DNA of 32,981 nt from Solirubrobacteraceae bacterium (lineage in GTDB: Bacteria; Actinomycetota; Thermoleophilia; Solirubrobacterales; Solirubrobacteraceae). Below, in pieces: positions 6,882 to 14,510 of this stretch (the stretch's first letter is position 1; each line of letters opens with the position of its first letter). The notes beneath the pieces were generated by a model. That model saw only the letters and a program-made list of their open reading frames with translations. It did no database searches and was not told where the DNA came from. The position numbers and the translations under genes are program-made. The stretch lies in NCBI GenBank assembly GCA_030690545.1, contig JAUYGN010000132.1:1-32981 (forward strand), given 5' to 3'.

Positions 6882-7424
6882 ATGACGAAGACGGCCGCGC
6901 ACCTGCCCCCCTTCCAGCGCTTCCTCGACGCCCATCGCGACGACGTGCTGCGCTTCCTCGTCGCCTCGCTCGGCCGTCACGACGCCGACGACGCCTTCCA
7001 GGAGACGTTCCTGGCGGCACTGCGCGCCTACCCGCGGCTGCGACCGGCCTCCAACCTGCGCGGCTGGGTGCTGACGATCGCCCACCGCAAGGCGATCGAC
7101 GTGCACCGTGCCCGCGCGCGCAACCCGGTCCCGGTCGCCGAGATCCACGACGGCGCACAGGCAACCGCCGCGAGCGCCGCGACGAGCGCGCCCGCAGCAG
7201 CACCGGTCGCGTCCGACGCCGGCGACCGCGGCGATCACTGGGAGCGCGTGCGCGCGCTGCCCACCCGCCAGCGCGAGGTGCTCACCCTGCGCTTCGCCGC
7301 CGACCTCAGCCACGCCGAGATCGCCACCGCGCTCGGCTGCAGCGAGCAGGCCGCGCGGCGCGCCGCCTCCGACGGCTTGAAGACCCTGCGAAAGGAGCTG
7401 CGAGATGTCCCTGCCACCACCTGA
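6882..7424 (+). CDS. ECF-type RNA polymerase sigma factor
   Basis: 180-residue sigma-70 family protein with only regions 2 and 4. Region 2 covers about residues 10-80 (RDDVLRFLVASLGRHDADDAFQETFLAAL…LRGWVLTIAHRKAIDVHRAR). An alanine-rich linker follows (ATAASAATSAPAAAPVA). Region 4 with its helix-turn-helix covers about residues 122-175 (LPTRQREVLTLRFAADLSHAEIATALGCSEQAARR). No anti-sigma gene is adjacent. Instead its last 20 bases overlap the start of the DNA alkyltransferase gene, so the two proteins are made together. This suggests a regulator of a DNA-alkylation response (inference). Confidence 0.92.
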   Translation: MTKTAAHLPPFQRFLDAHRDDVLRFLVASLGRHDADDAFQETFLAALRAYPRLRPASNLRGWVLTIAHRKAIDVHRARARNPVPVAEIHDGAQATAASAATSAPAAAPVASDAGDRGDHWERVRALPTRQREVLTLRFAADLSHAEIATALGCSEQAARRAASDGLKTLRKELRDVPATT

Positions 7425-8025
7425 CCTGGAACCCGGCGCGTCCGCCGCACTCGCCGCCCGCACCACCGCGCGCGCCGCCGACGAGGGACTCGCCCAGGTC
7501 GCGTACGTGACGGTCGACAGCCCCGTCGGCCGGCTCGTCGCCGTGCACACGTCGCGCGGCCTCGCGCGCCTGGCCTACGAACTGGAGAACGGCGGCCTCG
7601 ACGAGATCCTCGACGACGTCGCGCGGCGATTGTCGCCGGCGATCGTCGAGGCGCCGGCGCGCCTGGATGGCGTCCGGCGCGAGCTCGACGAGTACTTCGA
7701 CGGTCGCCGCCGAGACTTCGACCTGCCGCTCGACTGGACGCTGTCGAGTGCCGGCTTTCGCCGGCGCATCCTGCAGGAATGCGCACGGATCCCGTTCGGC
7801 GCGACGAGCACCTACAAGGCGATGGCGATCGCCGCCGGCTCCCCGACCGCCTTCCGGGCGGCCGGCGGTGCGCTCGGCTCCAACCCGATCCCGATCGTCG
7901 TGCCGTGCCACCGGGTGCTGTCGAGCGACGGCGGCCTCGGCGGCTATACCGGCGGGCTGGACCGCAAGCGCCGCTTGCTGGCACTGGAGCAGGGGATCGG
8001 CCAGGACGCCCTGCGAGCGCGCTAA
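7405..8025 (+). CDS. ogt: Methylated-DNA-[protein]-cysteine S-methyltransferase
   Basis: 206-residue suicide repair enzyme that moves O6-alkyl groups from guanine to its own cysteine. The active site PCHRV is present (Cys168), with the helix-turn-helix region IPFGATSTYKAMAIAAG before it and GGLGGYTGGLDRKRRLLALE after it. The N-terminal domain contains DSPVGRLVAVHTSRGL. The first about 30 residues, PPPDLEPGASAALAARTTARAADEG, are extra to the minimal enzyme. It begins inside the sigma-factor gene; AAAGGAG at 7391-7397 precedes the ATG at 7405. Its TAA stop is part of the -10-like TAACGT that probably serves the next gene. Confidence 0.94.
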   Translation: MSLPPPDLEPGASAALAARTTARAADEGLAQVAYVTVDSPVGRLVAVHTSRGLARLAYELENGGLDEILDDVARRLSPAIVEAPARLDGVRRELDEYFDGRRRDFDLPLDWTLSSAGFRRRILQECARIPFGATSTYKAMAIAAGSPTAFRAAGGALGSNPIPIVVPCHRVLSSDGGLGGYTGGLDRKRRLLALEQGIGQDALRAR

Positions 8026-8028
8026 CGT
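8023..8028 (+). promoter_or_regulatory. Putative -10 box overlapping the ogt stop codon
   Basis: TAACGT contains the ogt TAA stop and is followed by exactly 7 bases (GCAGTCC) and the ATG at 8036. Transcription would start at or next to the A of the ATG, giving a leaderless mRNA. No Shine-Dalgarno sequence is present. Confidence 0.5.
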
Positions 8029-8035
8029 GCAGTCC

Positions 8036-8299
8036 ATGGACAGCGCTCGTGCCCAGGCCTACGGCCGCGTCATCAAGACGCTCGATCAGATCGGCAACGT
8101 CAAGCTGACGACCGACGAGCAGGAGACGATCCGCACCGCCGCGGACGCGTTGCTCTTCGAGGGCGACGGATATGACGAGCTGGCGGCCGTCGAGGATCTC
8201 GTGCAGCAGCTCGTCGACGCCGACCGCTGGACCGCCGAGAGCGGCCACCAGCTCGTCGACGACGTCGCGGCCTGCGGGCCCTCGGCCGGCGTGCGCTGA
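8036..8299 (+). CDS. Small acidic helical protein, unknown function
   Basis: 87-residue protein (MDSARAQAYGRVIKTLDQIGN…). It is mostly charged and predicted helical, with no signal peptide, membrane segment or cysteine pair. It contains LTTDEQETIRTAADALLFEGDG and YDELAAVEDLVQQLVDADRW. I do not recognise a named family. The start is supported by a -10-like TAACGT exactly 7 bases upstream. It lies 10 bases after ogt on the same strand and is convergent with the LuxR-type gene. A link to the DNA-alkylation genes is possible but not shown. Confidence 0.72.
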   Translation: MDSARAQAYGRVIKTLDQIGNVKLTTDEQETIRTAADALLFEGDGYDELAAVEDLVQQLVDADRWTAESGHQLVDDVAACGPSAGVR

Positions 8300-8326
8300 C
8301 GCCCGCAGCGGGCGACGGGCAGCCGG

Positions 8327-11191
8327 TCATTCGCTCAGCGCATCCGCCAGCTCGTGGCGCGACCGCACGTCGAGCTTGCGATACGCGTTGCCCAGATGCC
8401 ACTCGACGGCCTTGCGCGTGACGAACAGCGCCTCGGCGATCTGACGATTCGACAGCCCTTCGATCGCGAGCGCGACGACGCGCCGCTCGCTCGGGCTGAG
8501 CGCGTCGGCGCCACGCAGCGCCGCACGCTGCAGGCGCGCGCCGGCGACCTCGAGCTCGCTCAGCGCGCGCTCCTCGACGAGCCGCGCACCGCAGGCCCGC
8601 GCGATCTCCAGCGCCTCGCCGAGCGCGCGGCCGGCCTCCGAGCGCCGCCCCGCACGACGCAGCGCGGTGCCGAGCTGCAGCTGGGCGCGGCAATGCTCCA
8701 GCCGCGCCTCGGACGGCGCGACGAGCGCCGCGGCCTCCTCGAGCAGCGCGATCGGACGCTCGAGCTTGCCGCCCGCCTCGACGTGCGCGAGCGCCCGCAG
8801 CGCCACCGAGATCGCCCGCGGCGCGCCGAACGCGCGCGCCAGCTCGAGCTCCTCGGTCGCCAGCCGGCGTGCCTCCGCGCGGCGCTCGAGGCTGACGAGC
8901 GCATAGGCCGACGCCGAGCGCCAGCCGGCCAAGCAGGCCGGGTTGACGATCTCGGTCACGACGTCGCGCCAGGACTCGCAATGCGCGAGTGCGTCGCCGG
9001 CCCGCCGCTCGCGCATCGCCAGGCGCACATGCTGCTCGTACCACGGGGCGAGCATCGCCGAGCGCTCGCCGCCCGTCGGGTCGTGGCGTGCGAGCACCGC
9101 CGACGCGGTATCGAGCTCGCCGCGGTCGAGATGGATGCCGGCGACGACTCCACAGGCGACGGACACCAGGTGACGCCAGCCGTAGCGCTGGGCGTCGATC
9201 GCCGCCTCAGCGTCATCGAGCGCCTCGCCGAGCCGTCCCTGCGACCAGCGCGCGACGGCGCGGTAGAGGATCGCGCTCGCGTAGGCGATCGTCGAGCCCC
9301 GGCTGCGCGCCCGATCGGCCGCCGCGGTCAGCACGCGGTCGGCCCATGCCAGCTCGTCGCTCGCGTACAGCGCGGCGCTGACCGCGAACAGCAGGCTGCC
9401 GCCGTCCTGCCCGCCGAGCTGCGTGCGGTCGCCGTCGAGCGCTGCCCGCACGAGCGCGAGCACGTCGTCGCGCGGTGCTCCGCGCAACGTGCCGTGCAGT
9501 CCGTCCATCGCCAGCAGCGCCGCAGGCCGCGTGCCGGCGCCGCCCGGCGGCCCGCCGGACGGCGCGAGCAGCGCCGCGCGGCGCTGCTCGAAGAGCACGC
9601 CGAGCGAGCCCGCCTCGGCCAGCGCCTGCTCGACGGCGGCCGATCCGTCGGCGCCGGCGGCAACGCATCCTCCGGCCTCGTCGAAGCTCGCCAGCGCGGC
9701 GGCGTGGCTGCCGGCGGCAGCCTGCGCGCGCCCCAGCGCGAGCAGCGTCTGTGCACGCTGGTCGTCGCCGACGGCGTAGGCAAGCGACTCCTCGAGGCGG
9801 CCGATCGCGCTCGGCAGTCCGGTTGCCGCCTCGCAAGCGCCGAGCCGGCGCAGCAGCGGCGCGCGCGCGGGTGCCTGCGGTGGCTCCTCCAGCGCCCGTC
9901 GCAGGTAGTTCGCCGCCGACTCGGGGGCGCCCGCGACAAGCGCGCGGCCTGCCGCGACGCCGAGCGTCTCGACGGCCCATGGCTCACCGCTGCCGGGGCT
10001 CAGCAGCAGGTGCGCCGCGACGCGCTCGGGCGCGATCGCGTCGTCACGCAGGATCTCGGCGGCACGGCGGTGCGCGACCGCGCGTTCACCGGTCGCGATG
10101 TCGCTGTACACCGCCGACGCCAGCAGCGGGTGAGCGAACGTCAGCGCATCGGGGTCGGCCGGGCGCAGGATGTCCGACGCCGCGAGCGCGTCGGCCGCAG
10201 CCGCGACGCGAGCTGACTCATGCCCGGTCAGCGCGGCGACGCGGCGCGGCTGCGCGTCGTCGCCGAGCACGGCGACCGCGCGCGCGACTCCGGCGGCGTC
10301 GTCGGACAGGCGCATCAGCCGCACGGCGACCGCGCGCAGCACCGTCTCGGGCGCGAGCGTGCCGATGCGATCGGCGTTCTGCGCGGTCGGCTTCCAGGCC
10401 TCCGCGTGGACGGCGCCGATCAGCTCCTCGAGCAGGAACGCGTTGCCCTCGGTCATCCGCCAGCAGGCGTCGGCGAACGCCTCGTCGGCGCCCGCCAGCC
10501 CGGCGGCGACCATCCGGCGCGCGCCATGGCGCGACAGCGCGGACGGACGGACGCGGCGGCTGGACACATGCGTCGCGATCTGGGCGAGCAGGTCGTCGGG
10601 CGCGCCGGGCTCGCCGAGGCGGCGCGCGGCGATGATCGCGACCCGCATCCGGTCAAGGCGCTGCAGGAGGTACAGCACGAGCCGCAGCGAGGCCCTGTCG
10701 GCCCAGTGCGCGTCGTCGATCACGACGAGCACGGGACCCGTCTCGGCGAGGTTCGACAGCAGCCAGAACAGCCCGTGCATGACCGGGTAGGAGCGATCCT
10801 CGGCCTCGTCGCCGCCCCAGCTCGTCGGACGCTCCAGCAGCGGGCCGGCAAGCGCCGCGGAGCCGGCCAGCAGCCGGTCGCGCGCCTCGTCGTCGGCCCC
10901 CATCAGCAGCGGCTCGAAGAGCTGCAGCGCGATCGCGAACTGAAAGGCGCTCTCCTGCTCGGACGGGCGGGCGCGTAGAACCGTCATCGCCTCGGTGCGA
11001 GCGCGCCCGACGGCAGCGTCCAGCAGCGCGGACTTCCCGACGCCGGCGTGACCTTCGACGAACAGCAGCTCGCCACTCGCTGCCCGCGCGGCCGCCAGCA
11101 ACTCGTCGACCGCTTTCAGTGCCGCCTCGCGCTCGATCAGGCCGGTATCGGACCGTACGCCGTCGGTCACGGCTGGAACACGCTTCGTCAA
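8327..11191 (-). CDS. Large LuxR-family regulator with AAA ATPase domain (LAL type)
   Basis: 954-residue transcriptional regulator of the LAL/MalT-like class. The N-terminal STAND-type ATPase has Walker A GHAGVGKS (residues 47-54) and Walker B VLVVIDDAHWAD (about 155-166). The middle is a long alpha-helical, TPR-like region rich in Ala, Arg and Leu. The C-terminal GerE/LuxR helix-turn-helix reads LSPSERRVVALAIEGLSNRQIAEALFVTRKAVEWHLGNAYRKL. Such proteins bind ATP and a ligand to become active; the ligand cannot be read here. The TTG at 11191 is the furthest upstream start, and a GTG at codon 5 is equally plausible. A -10-like TACGCT on the minus strand at 11242-11247 would give a leader of about 45 bases. 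Confidence 0.9.
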   Translation of the reverse strand: MTKRVPAVTDGVRSDTGLIEREAALKAVDELLAAARAASGELLFVEGHAGVGKSALLDAAVGRARTEAMTVLRARPSEQESAFQFAIALQLFEPLLMGADDEARDRLLAGSAALAGPLLERPTSWGGDEAEDRSYPVMHGLFWLLSNLAETGPVLVVIDDAHWADRASLRLVLYLLQRLDRMRVAIIAARRLGEPGAPDDLLAQIATHVSSRRVRPSALSRHGARRMVAAGLAGADEAFADACWRMTEGNAFLLEELIGAVHAEAWKPTAQNADRIGTLAPETVLRAVAVRLMRLSDDAAGVARAVAVLGDDAQPRRVAALTGHESARVAAAADALAASDILRPADPDALTFAHPLLASAVYSDIATGERAVAHRRAAEILRDDAIAPERVAAHLLLSPGSGEPWAVETLGVAAGRALVAGAPESAANYLRRALEEPPQAPARAPLLRRLGACEAATGLPSAIGRLEESLAYAVGDDQRAQTLLALGRAQAAAGSHAAALASFDEAGGCVAAGADGSAAVEQALAEAGSLGVLFEQRRAALLAPSGGPPGGAGTRPAALLAMDGLHGTLRGAPRDDVLALVRAALDGDRTQLGGQDGGSLLFAVSAALYASDELAWADRVLTAAADRARSRGSTIAYASAILYRAVARWSQGRLGEALDDAEAAIDAQRYGWRHLVSVACGVVAGIHLDRGELDTASAVLARHDPTGGERSAMLAPWYEQHVRLAMRERRAGDALAHCESWRDVVTEIVNPACLAGWRSASAYALVSLERRAEARRLATEELELARAFGAPRAISVALRALAHVEAGGKLERPIALLEEAAALVAPSEARLEHCRAQLQLGTALRRAGRRSEAGRALGEALEIARACGARLVEERALSELEVAGARLQRAALRGADALSPSERRVVALAIEGLSNRQIAEALFVTRKAVEWHLGNAYRKLDVRSRHELADALSE

Positions 11192-11241
11192 AAGACTGGG
11201 GAGCTGCCCTAGTGCGCCGGGCTGGCCGATGATCTAGAACT

Positions 11242-11247
11242 AGCGTA
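11242..11247 (-). promoter_or_regulatory. Putative -10 box of the LuxR-type regulator gene
   Basis: TACGCT on the minus strand, identical to the box before the HIT gene, lies 50 bases before the TTG start. A CTAGAACTAG motif (11234-11243) overlaps its downstream edge and could be an operator. No -35 consensus is seen. The remainder of 11192-11432 holds no supported gene. Confidence 0.3.
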
Positions 11248-11327
11248 GCGACTGGCAAGGACCGTCGGTCGAGGAGCCCGGCAGGGACGTCGGCAGAGGC
11301 CAAGCACGATACGCGGACTCGCATGGA

Positions 11328-11373
11328 GGCTGAGCGACCCGGGACCGGAGGTCCCGGGTTCGCGTACTCAGCC
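11328..11373 (-). terminator. Strong compound hairpin downstream of trxB
   Basis: A perfect 10-bp stem, ACCCGGGACC/GGTCCCGGGT, with a 3-base loop (11337-11359) is enclosed by a second 7-bp stem, GGCTGAG (11328-11334)/CTCAGCC (11367-11373). It lies about 60 bases after the trxB stop and before the LuxR-type gene's promoter region. No T-tract follows, which is usual for actinobacterial terminators. A regulatory RNA element is the alternative. Confidence 0.55.
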
Positions 11374-11432
11374 CCGCCGTCGAGACGATCGATCGGGCGC
11401 GCGTCGCCCTCGAGCCGGCCTCAACGGGTCGG

Positions 11433-12470
11433 TCAGCTGCCGTCGGCGGTGCTGCTGGCCCACTGCGCCTCGGCGAGGTCGCCCTCGGGCATCCCCGCGG
11501 GCGTCTGGACCTCGGGCGTGTCGCGCAGGTACCACTCGGCGTCCAGCGCCGCCTGGGTGCCCGAGCCGGCGGCTGTGACCGCTTGGCGATACGTGTGGTC
11601 GACGAGGTCGCCGGCGGCGAAGACGCCCGGGCGACCTGTCCGGGTGGAGCGCCCCTCGGTGATCACGTAGCCCTCGTCGTCGGTGTCGACGAGGCCGGCG
11701 ACGAGATGCGACTGCGGCTCGTGGCCGATCGCGATGAACGCGCCGTCGATCTCGACGTCGCGCTCCTCGCCGGTCTCCGTGTCGCGCAGCCGGGCGACCT
11801 GCAGGCCACCCTGCTCGCCGGCGACGAACTCCGCCACGGCGTACGGCGTCAGCCACTCGATGTTGTCGATCGAGCGGGCCCGATCGAGCATGATCTTCGA
11901 CGCCCGGAACTCGGCGCGACGATGGACGACGACGACCTTCGAAGCGAACTTCGACAGGAAGATCGCCTCCTCCATCGCGCTGTCGCCGCCGCCGACGATC
12001 ATCGTCGGCTTCTGCTTGAAGAACGCCGCGTCGCAGGTCGCGCAGTACGACACGCCGCGGCCGCCGAGCTCCTCCTCGCCGGGCACGTCGAGCTTCTTGT
12101 GCTCGGCGCCCATCGCGAGGATCACGGTTCGTGCGCGATAGGCGTCCTTGCCGACCCAGACCGTGTGCACGCCGCCGGGCTCGTCTGCCAGCTCGAGCTT
12201 CGTCGCCTGGTCGGTGATGAAGCGGGTGCCGAAGTCCTCCGCCTGGTCGCGGAAGCGCTGCATCAGCTCGGGGCCGGAGATGCCGCCGCCGGGGAAGCCC
12301 GGGTAGTTCTCGACCTCCGTCGTCTGCTGCAGCAGCCCGCCCCACATGAAGCCCTCGATCACGAGCGGCTCGAGGTTCGCGCGCGACGTGTACAGCGCCG
12401 CGGTGTAGCCGGCCGGTCCGGAGCCGACGATGATGACGTTCTCGATCTTGCTGGGGCTTGAACTGGTCAC
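11433..12470 (-). CDS. trxB: Thioredoxin-disulfide reductase
   Basis: 345-residue flavoenzyme that uses NADPH to reduce thioredoxin. It has the FAD-binding VGSGPAGYTAAL (from residue 15), redox-active CATC (Cys143 and Cys146), the NADPH-binding motif VGGGDSAMEEA (about 159-169) with following VVVHRR, and a C-terminal FAD segment GVFAAGDLVDHTYRQAVTAAGSG. Length is slightly over the usual 310-320 because of a C-terminal tail (PEVQTPAGMPEGDLAEAQWASS). No thioredoxin gene is adjacent. The GTG start is supported by TACACT exactly 7 bases upstream; a dyad overlaps this start region. Confidence 0.96.
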   Translation of the reverse strand: MTSSSPSKIENVIIVGSGPAGYTAALYTSRANLEPLVIEGFMWGGLLQQTTEVENYPGFPGGGISGPELMQRFRDQAEDFGTRFITDQATKLELADEPGGVHTVWVGKDAYRARTVILAMGAEHKKLDVPGEEELGGRGVSYCATCDAAFFKQKPTMIVGGGDSAMEEAIFLSKFASKVVVVHRRAEFRASKIMLDRARSIDNIEWLTPYAVAEFVAGEQGGLQVARLRDTETGEERDVEIDGAFIAIGHEPQSHLVAGLVDTDDEGYVITEGRSTRTGRPGVFAAGDLVDHTYRQAVTAAGSGTQAALDAEWYLRDTPEVQTPAGMPEGDLAEAQWASSTADGS

Positions 12471-12483
12471 TTCACAAAGTGTA
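12468..12483 (-). promoter_or_regulatory. trxB leaderless promoter (-10 box TACACT) overlapped by a dyad
   Basis: On the minus strand TACACT (12478-12483) is followed by 7 bases and the GTG start of trxB. The perfect dyad CACTT-N4-AAGTG (12468-12481) covers part of the -10 box, the presumed transcription start and the start codon. A protein bound there would block both initiation steps. The regulator is unknown. Confidence 0.45.
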
Positions 12484-12503
12484 GTGCTCGCGCGCGCGCA
12501 CCT

Positions 12504-13646
12504 TCATGCCCCGGCGGCAGCCGGGATCTCGCTGCGGCCGTGGCGCTCCTCGCGCCAGCGCGCGACGGTCCGGCGCAGCTGGAAGTAGGCGATCGCGCCA
12601 GGGATCGTCGGCAGCCAGAACGTGAAGCCGCGAAACGCCAGCACCGTAGGGACGACGAGCGCCAGCGGGACTCCGAACGCCACGAAGGCGCCGATCATCC
12701 CGCCGTCGACGCCGCCGATCCCGCCCGGCAGCGGCAGCAGGTTGCCAAGGAAGCCGACGAAGTACCCCATCACGATCACGGCCAGCGGGGGCGGGTTGCC
12801 GAACGCTTGGAAGCAGGCCCACAGCACCGCGATGTTGCAGCCCCAGAACGCGACCGCGCCGAGCAGCGCCGGGTCGCGCTCGCGCACGTGGAACAGCGCC
12901 TCGCGCATCCCGGCCGAGAACGCCGCCGGCGCGTTGGCCAGCCGCTGGGCGACCCGCGCCAGTCGCCCGCCGCGACCGGCGAAGCCCTCCAGGCGGCGCT
13001 GCAGGTCCGGCGGGACGCGCGACAGGCCGAGCGCGAGCGCGATCACCCCCAGTCCGAACAGCGCCGGGACGACCGTGACCCCGAACCGTCCGCCGGGCCC
13101 CGGGAACAGCTCGAAGTACAGGCCGAAGCCGACGACGACGAGCGCGGCCATGTACACCGAGTACGTGAGGATCAGGAACGCGAGCGTCTTGTCGGCGACC
13201 GTGCGACGCGGCATGCCCGACCGTCGCAGCGCCCATGCGGTCAGCGCGATCCCGCCCGCGCCGCCGGCCGCGAACAGGCGCGTCGCGGCGAGGCCGGCCA
13301 TCGTGATCTGGTAGCTCGCGCGCCAGTCGACCCGCGACCCGGCGCGCACGAAGACGCCCTGGAACATCATCACGTAGCCGCCGAACGAGGCCAGCGTGAA
13401 CGCCAGCGCCGCGGCCAGCCACCAGTCGTTGCCCTCGCCGACGCGCTTGCCCGTGTCCTTCAGGTCGGTGATCCGCGGCAGCACGAGATACAGGAACGCG
13501 ACGACCGAGACGACGAAGAACAGTCCCAGCACGAGTCCGCGGCGCGTGATCTGCACACGCGGCATCGCCTCGTCGAGGTCGTCGTGATCCTCGCCGGGCT
13601 CGGGTGGGTCGAGCTCCGGGGGTTTGACCTTCGTATCCGTATCCAT
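12504..13646 (-). CDS. YbhN/UPF0104-like integral membrane protein (flippase-type)
   Basis: About 380 residues. After an acidic cytoplasmic N-terminus (PPELDPPEPGEDHDDLDEA) come seven to eight hydrophobic segments. The family-typical regions are LAATRLFAAGGAGGIALTAWALRRSGM and GYFVGFLGNLLPLPGGIGGVDGGMIGAFVAFGV, as in the lysylphosphatidylglycerol-synthase transmembrane (PF03706/YbhN) family. Such proteins are thought to move lipids or polyprenyl-linked molecules across the membrane; the substrate is unknown here. ATG 13646 is chosen. ATG 13658 is an equally possible start, and a TATACT 19 bases before it may be the promoter. The stop is 33 bases before the trxB start on the same strand. Confidence 0.82.
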   Translation of the reverse strand: MDTDTKVKPPELDPPEPGEDHDDLDEAMPRVQITRRGLVLGLFFVVSVVAFLYLVLPRITDLKDTGKRVGEGNDWWLAAALAFTLASFGGYVMMFQGVFVRAGSRVDWRASYQITMAGLAATRLFAAGGAGGIALTAWALRRSGMPRRTVADKTLAFLILTYSVYMAALVVVGFGLYFELFPGPGGRFGVTVVPALFGLGVIALALGLSRVPPDLQRRLEGFAGRGGRLARVAQRLANAPAAFSAGMREALFHVRERDPALLGAVAFWGCNIAVLWACFQAFGNPPPLAVIVMGYFVGFLGNLLPLPGGIGGVDGGMIGAFVAFGVPLALVVPTVLAFRGFTFWLPTIPGAIAYFQLRRTVARWREERHGRSEIPAAAGA

Positions 13647-13727
13647 AGGGTGACGCATCCGCGCGTGAGTACGGGCGAGTATAGGTACGCCCCCCGCCCT
13701 CACCAAGCGCGCGAATCGCGGCGGCGG

Positions 13728-14453
13728 TCAGCCCACGCGGCCCGCGACGTGCTCGACGAGCGCGCCGATCAGCCGGCTCGTCTCGTCGGCCTCCGGGTGC
13801 CACTGCACGCCCAGCGCGAACGCGTTGCCGGGCAGCTCGATCGCCTCGGGCAGCTCGTCGATCGACGCCCGTCCCGTCACGACGAGCCCGTCGCCGACGC
13901 GATCGACGCCCTGATGGTGATGGGACTTCGTCGCGTGCAGCTCCTCTCCCGCCGCGCGGGCCGCCAGCGAGCCGGGCTGCAGGCCGACGTCGTGATCGGC
14001 GCCTTCGAACGTGCCGAGCACGCGGCGATGCTCGTCGTGGCCGACGATCTCGGGCAGGTGCTGGTGCAGCGTGCCGCCGCGGGCGACGTTGAGGATCTGC
14101 ATGCCGCGGCAGATGCCGAGCACCGGCAGGTCGCGCTCCAGCGCCCGGCGCACGAGCGCGATCTCGAAGGCGTCGCGGACCGGCACGCTGCCGATCGTCA
14201 AGGGATGCGCCGCGGCGCCGTAGCTGCCGGGATCGATGTCCGCCCCGCCGGCCAGCATCAGCCCGTCGATCCGGTCGAGGATCTCGTCGGGCTCGGCGAC
14301 GAGCGCCGGGTCGGGCGCCAGCAGCAGCGCCATCGCGCCCGCTCGGTGGACCGCGTCGACGTAGTTGCGCGGCAGCAGGAACGCGTCCAGGCTCCACACG
14401 CCCCAGCGCGCCGGCTCGAGCGGCGTGCAGATACCGATCACGGGGCGCGGCAT
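13728..14453 (-). CDS. Class I glutamine-amidotransferase-like hydrolase (peptidase C26, PuuD-like)
   Basis: 241-residue enzyme of the gamma-glutamyl-gamma-aminobutyrate hydrolase family. The nucleophile elbow GICRGMQILNV (Cys115) and the C-terminal QWHPE (His219, Glu221) form the catalytic triad. LMLAGGADIDP and the N-terminal IGICTP are also characteristic. Related enzymes cleave gamma-glutamyl bonds in polyamine breakdown or in glutamylated small molecules. No polyamine genes are nearby, so the substrate is open. The ATG is preceded on the minus strand by TACCGT with a 7-base gap. The gene is divergent from ctaC with only 57 bases between. Confidence 0.87.
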   Translation of the reverse strand: MPRPVIGICTPLEPARWGVWSLDAFLLPRNYVDAVHRAGAMALLLAPDPALVAEPDEILDRIDGLMLAGGADIDPGSYGAAAHPLTIGSVPVRDAFEIALVRRALERDLPVLGICRGMQILNVARGGTLHQHLPEIVGHDEHRRVLGTFEGADHDVGLQPGSLAARAAGEELHATKSHHHQGVDRVGDGLVVTGRASIDELPEAIELPGNAFALGVQWHPEADETSRLIGALVEHVAGRVG

Positions 14454-14460
14454 GGAGAGC

Positions 14461-14466
14461 ACGGTA
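14461..14466 (-). promoter_or_regulatory. Putative leaderless -10 box of the C26 hydrolase gene
   Basis: TACCGT on the minus strand is followed by GCTCTCC (7 bases) and the ATG at 14453. The promoter sits in the 57-base gap to ctaC, so the two divergent genes must share or abut control elements. Confidence 0.5.
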
Positions 14467-14510
14467 GTCGGGAAGGGGCCCGAGGGGGGAGCGGAGCAGA
14501 TCGCCGCCGC

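Noticed and set aside
8354-10216. A 620-codon + strand ORF opposite the LuxR-type gene.
   Set aside because: It is a low-complexity Arg/Ala product with no recognisable motif. The minus-strand frame has clear Walker and LuxR motifs.
12540-14510. A long + strand frame continuing upstream of ctaC, giving 982 codons.
   Set aside because: Only the part from ATG 14511 matches subunit II. The upstream part is antisense to two real genes, and a signal-like segment begins just after 14511.
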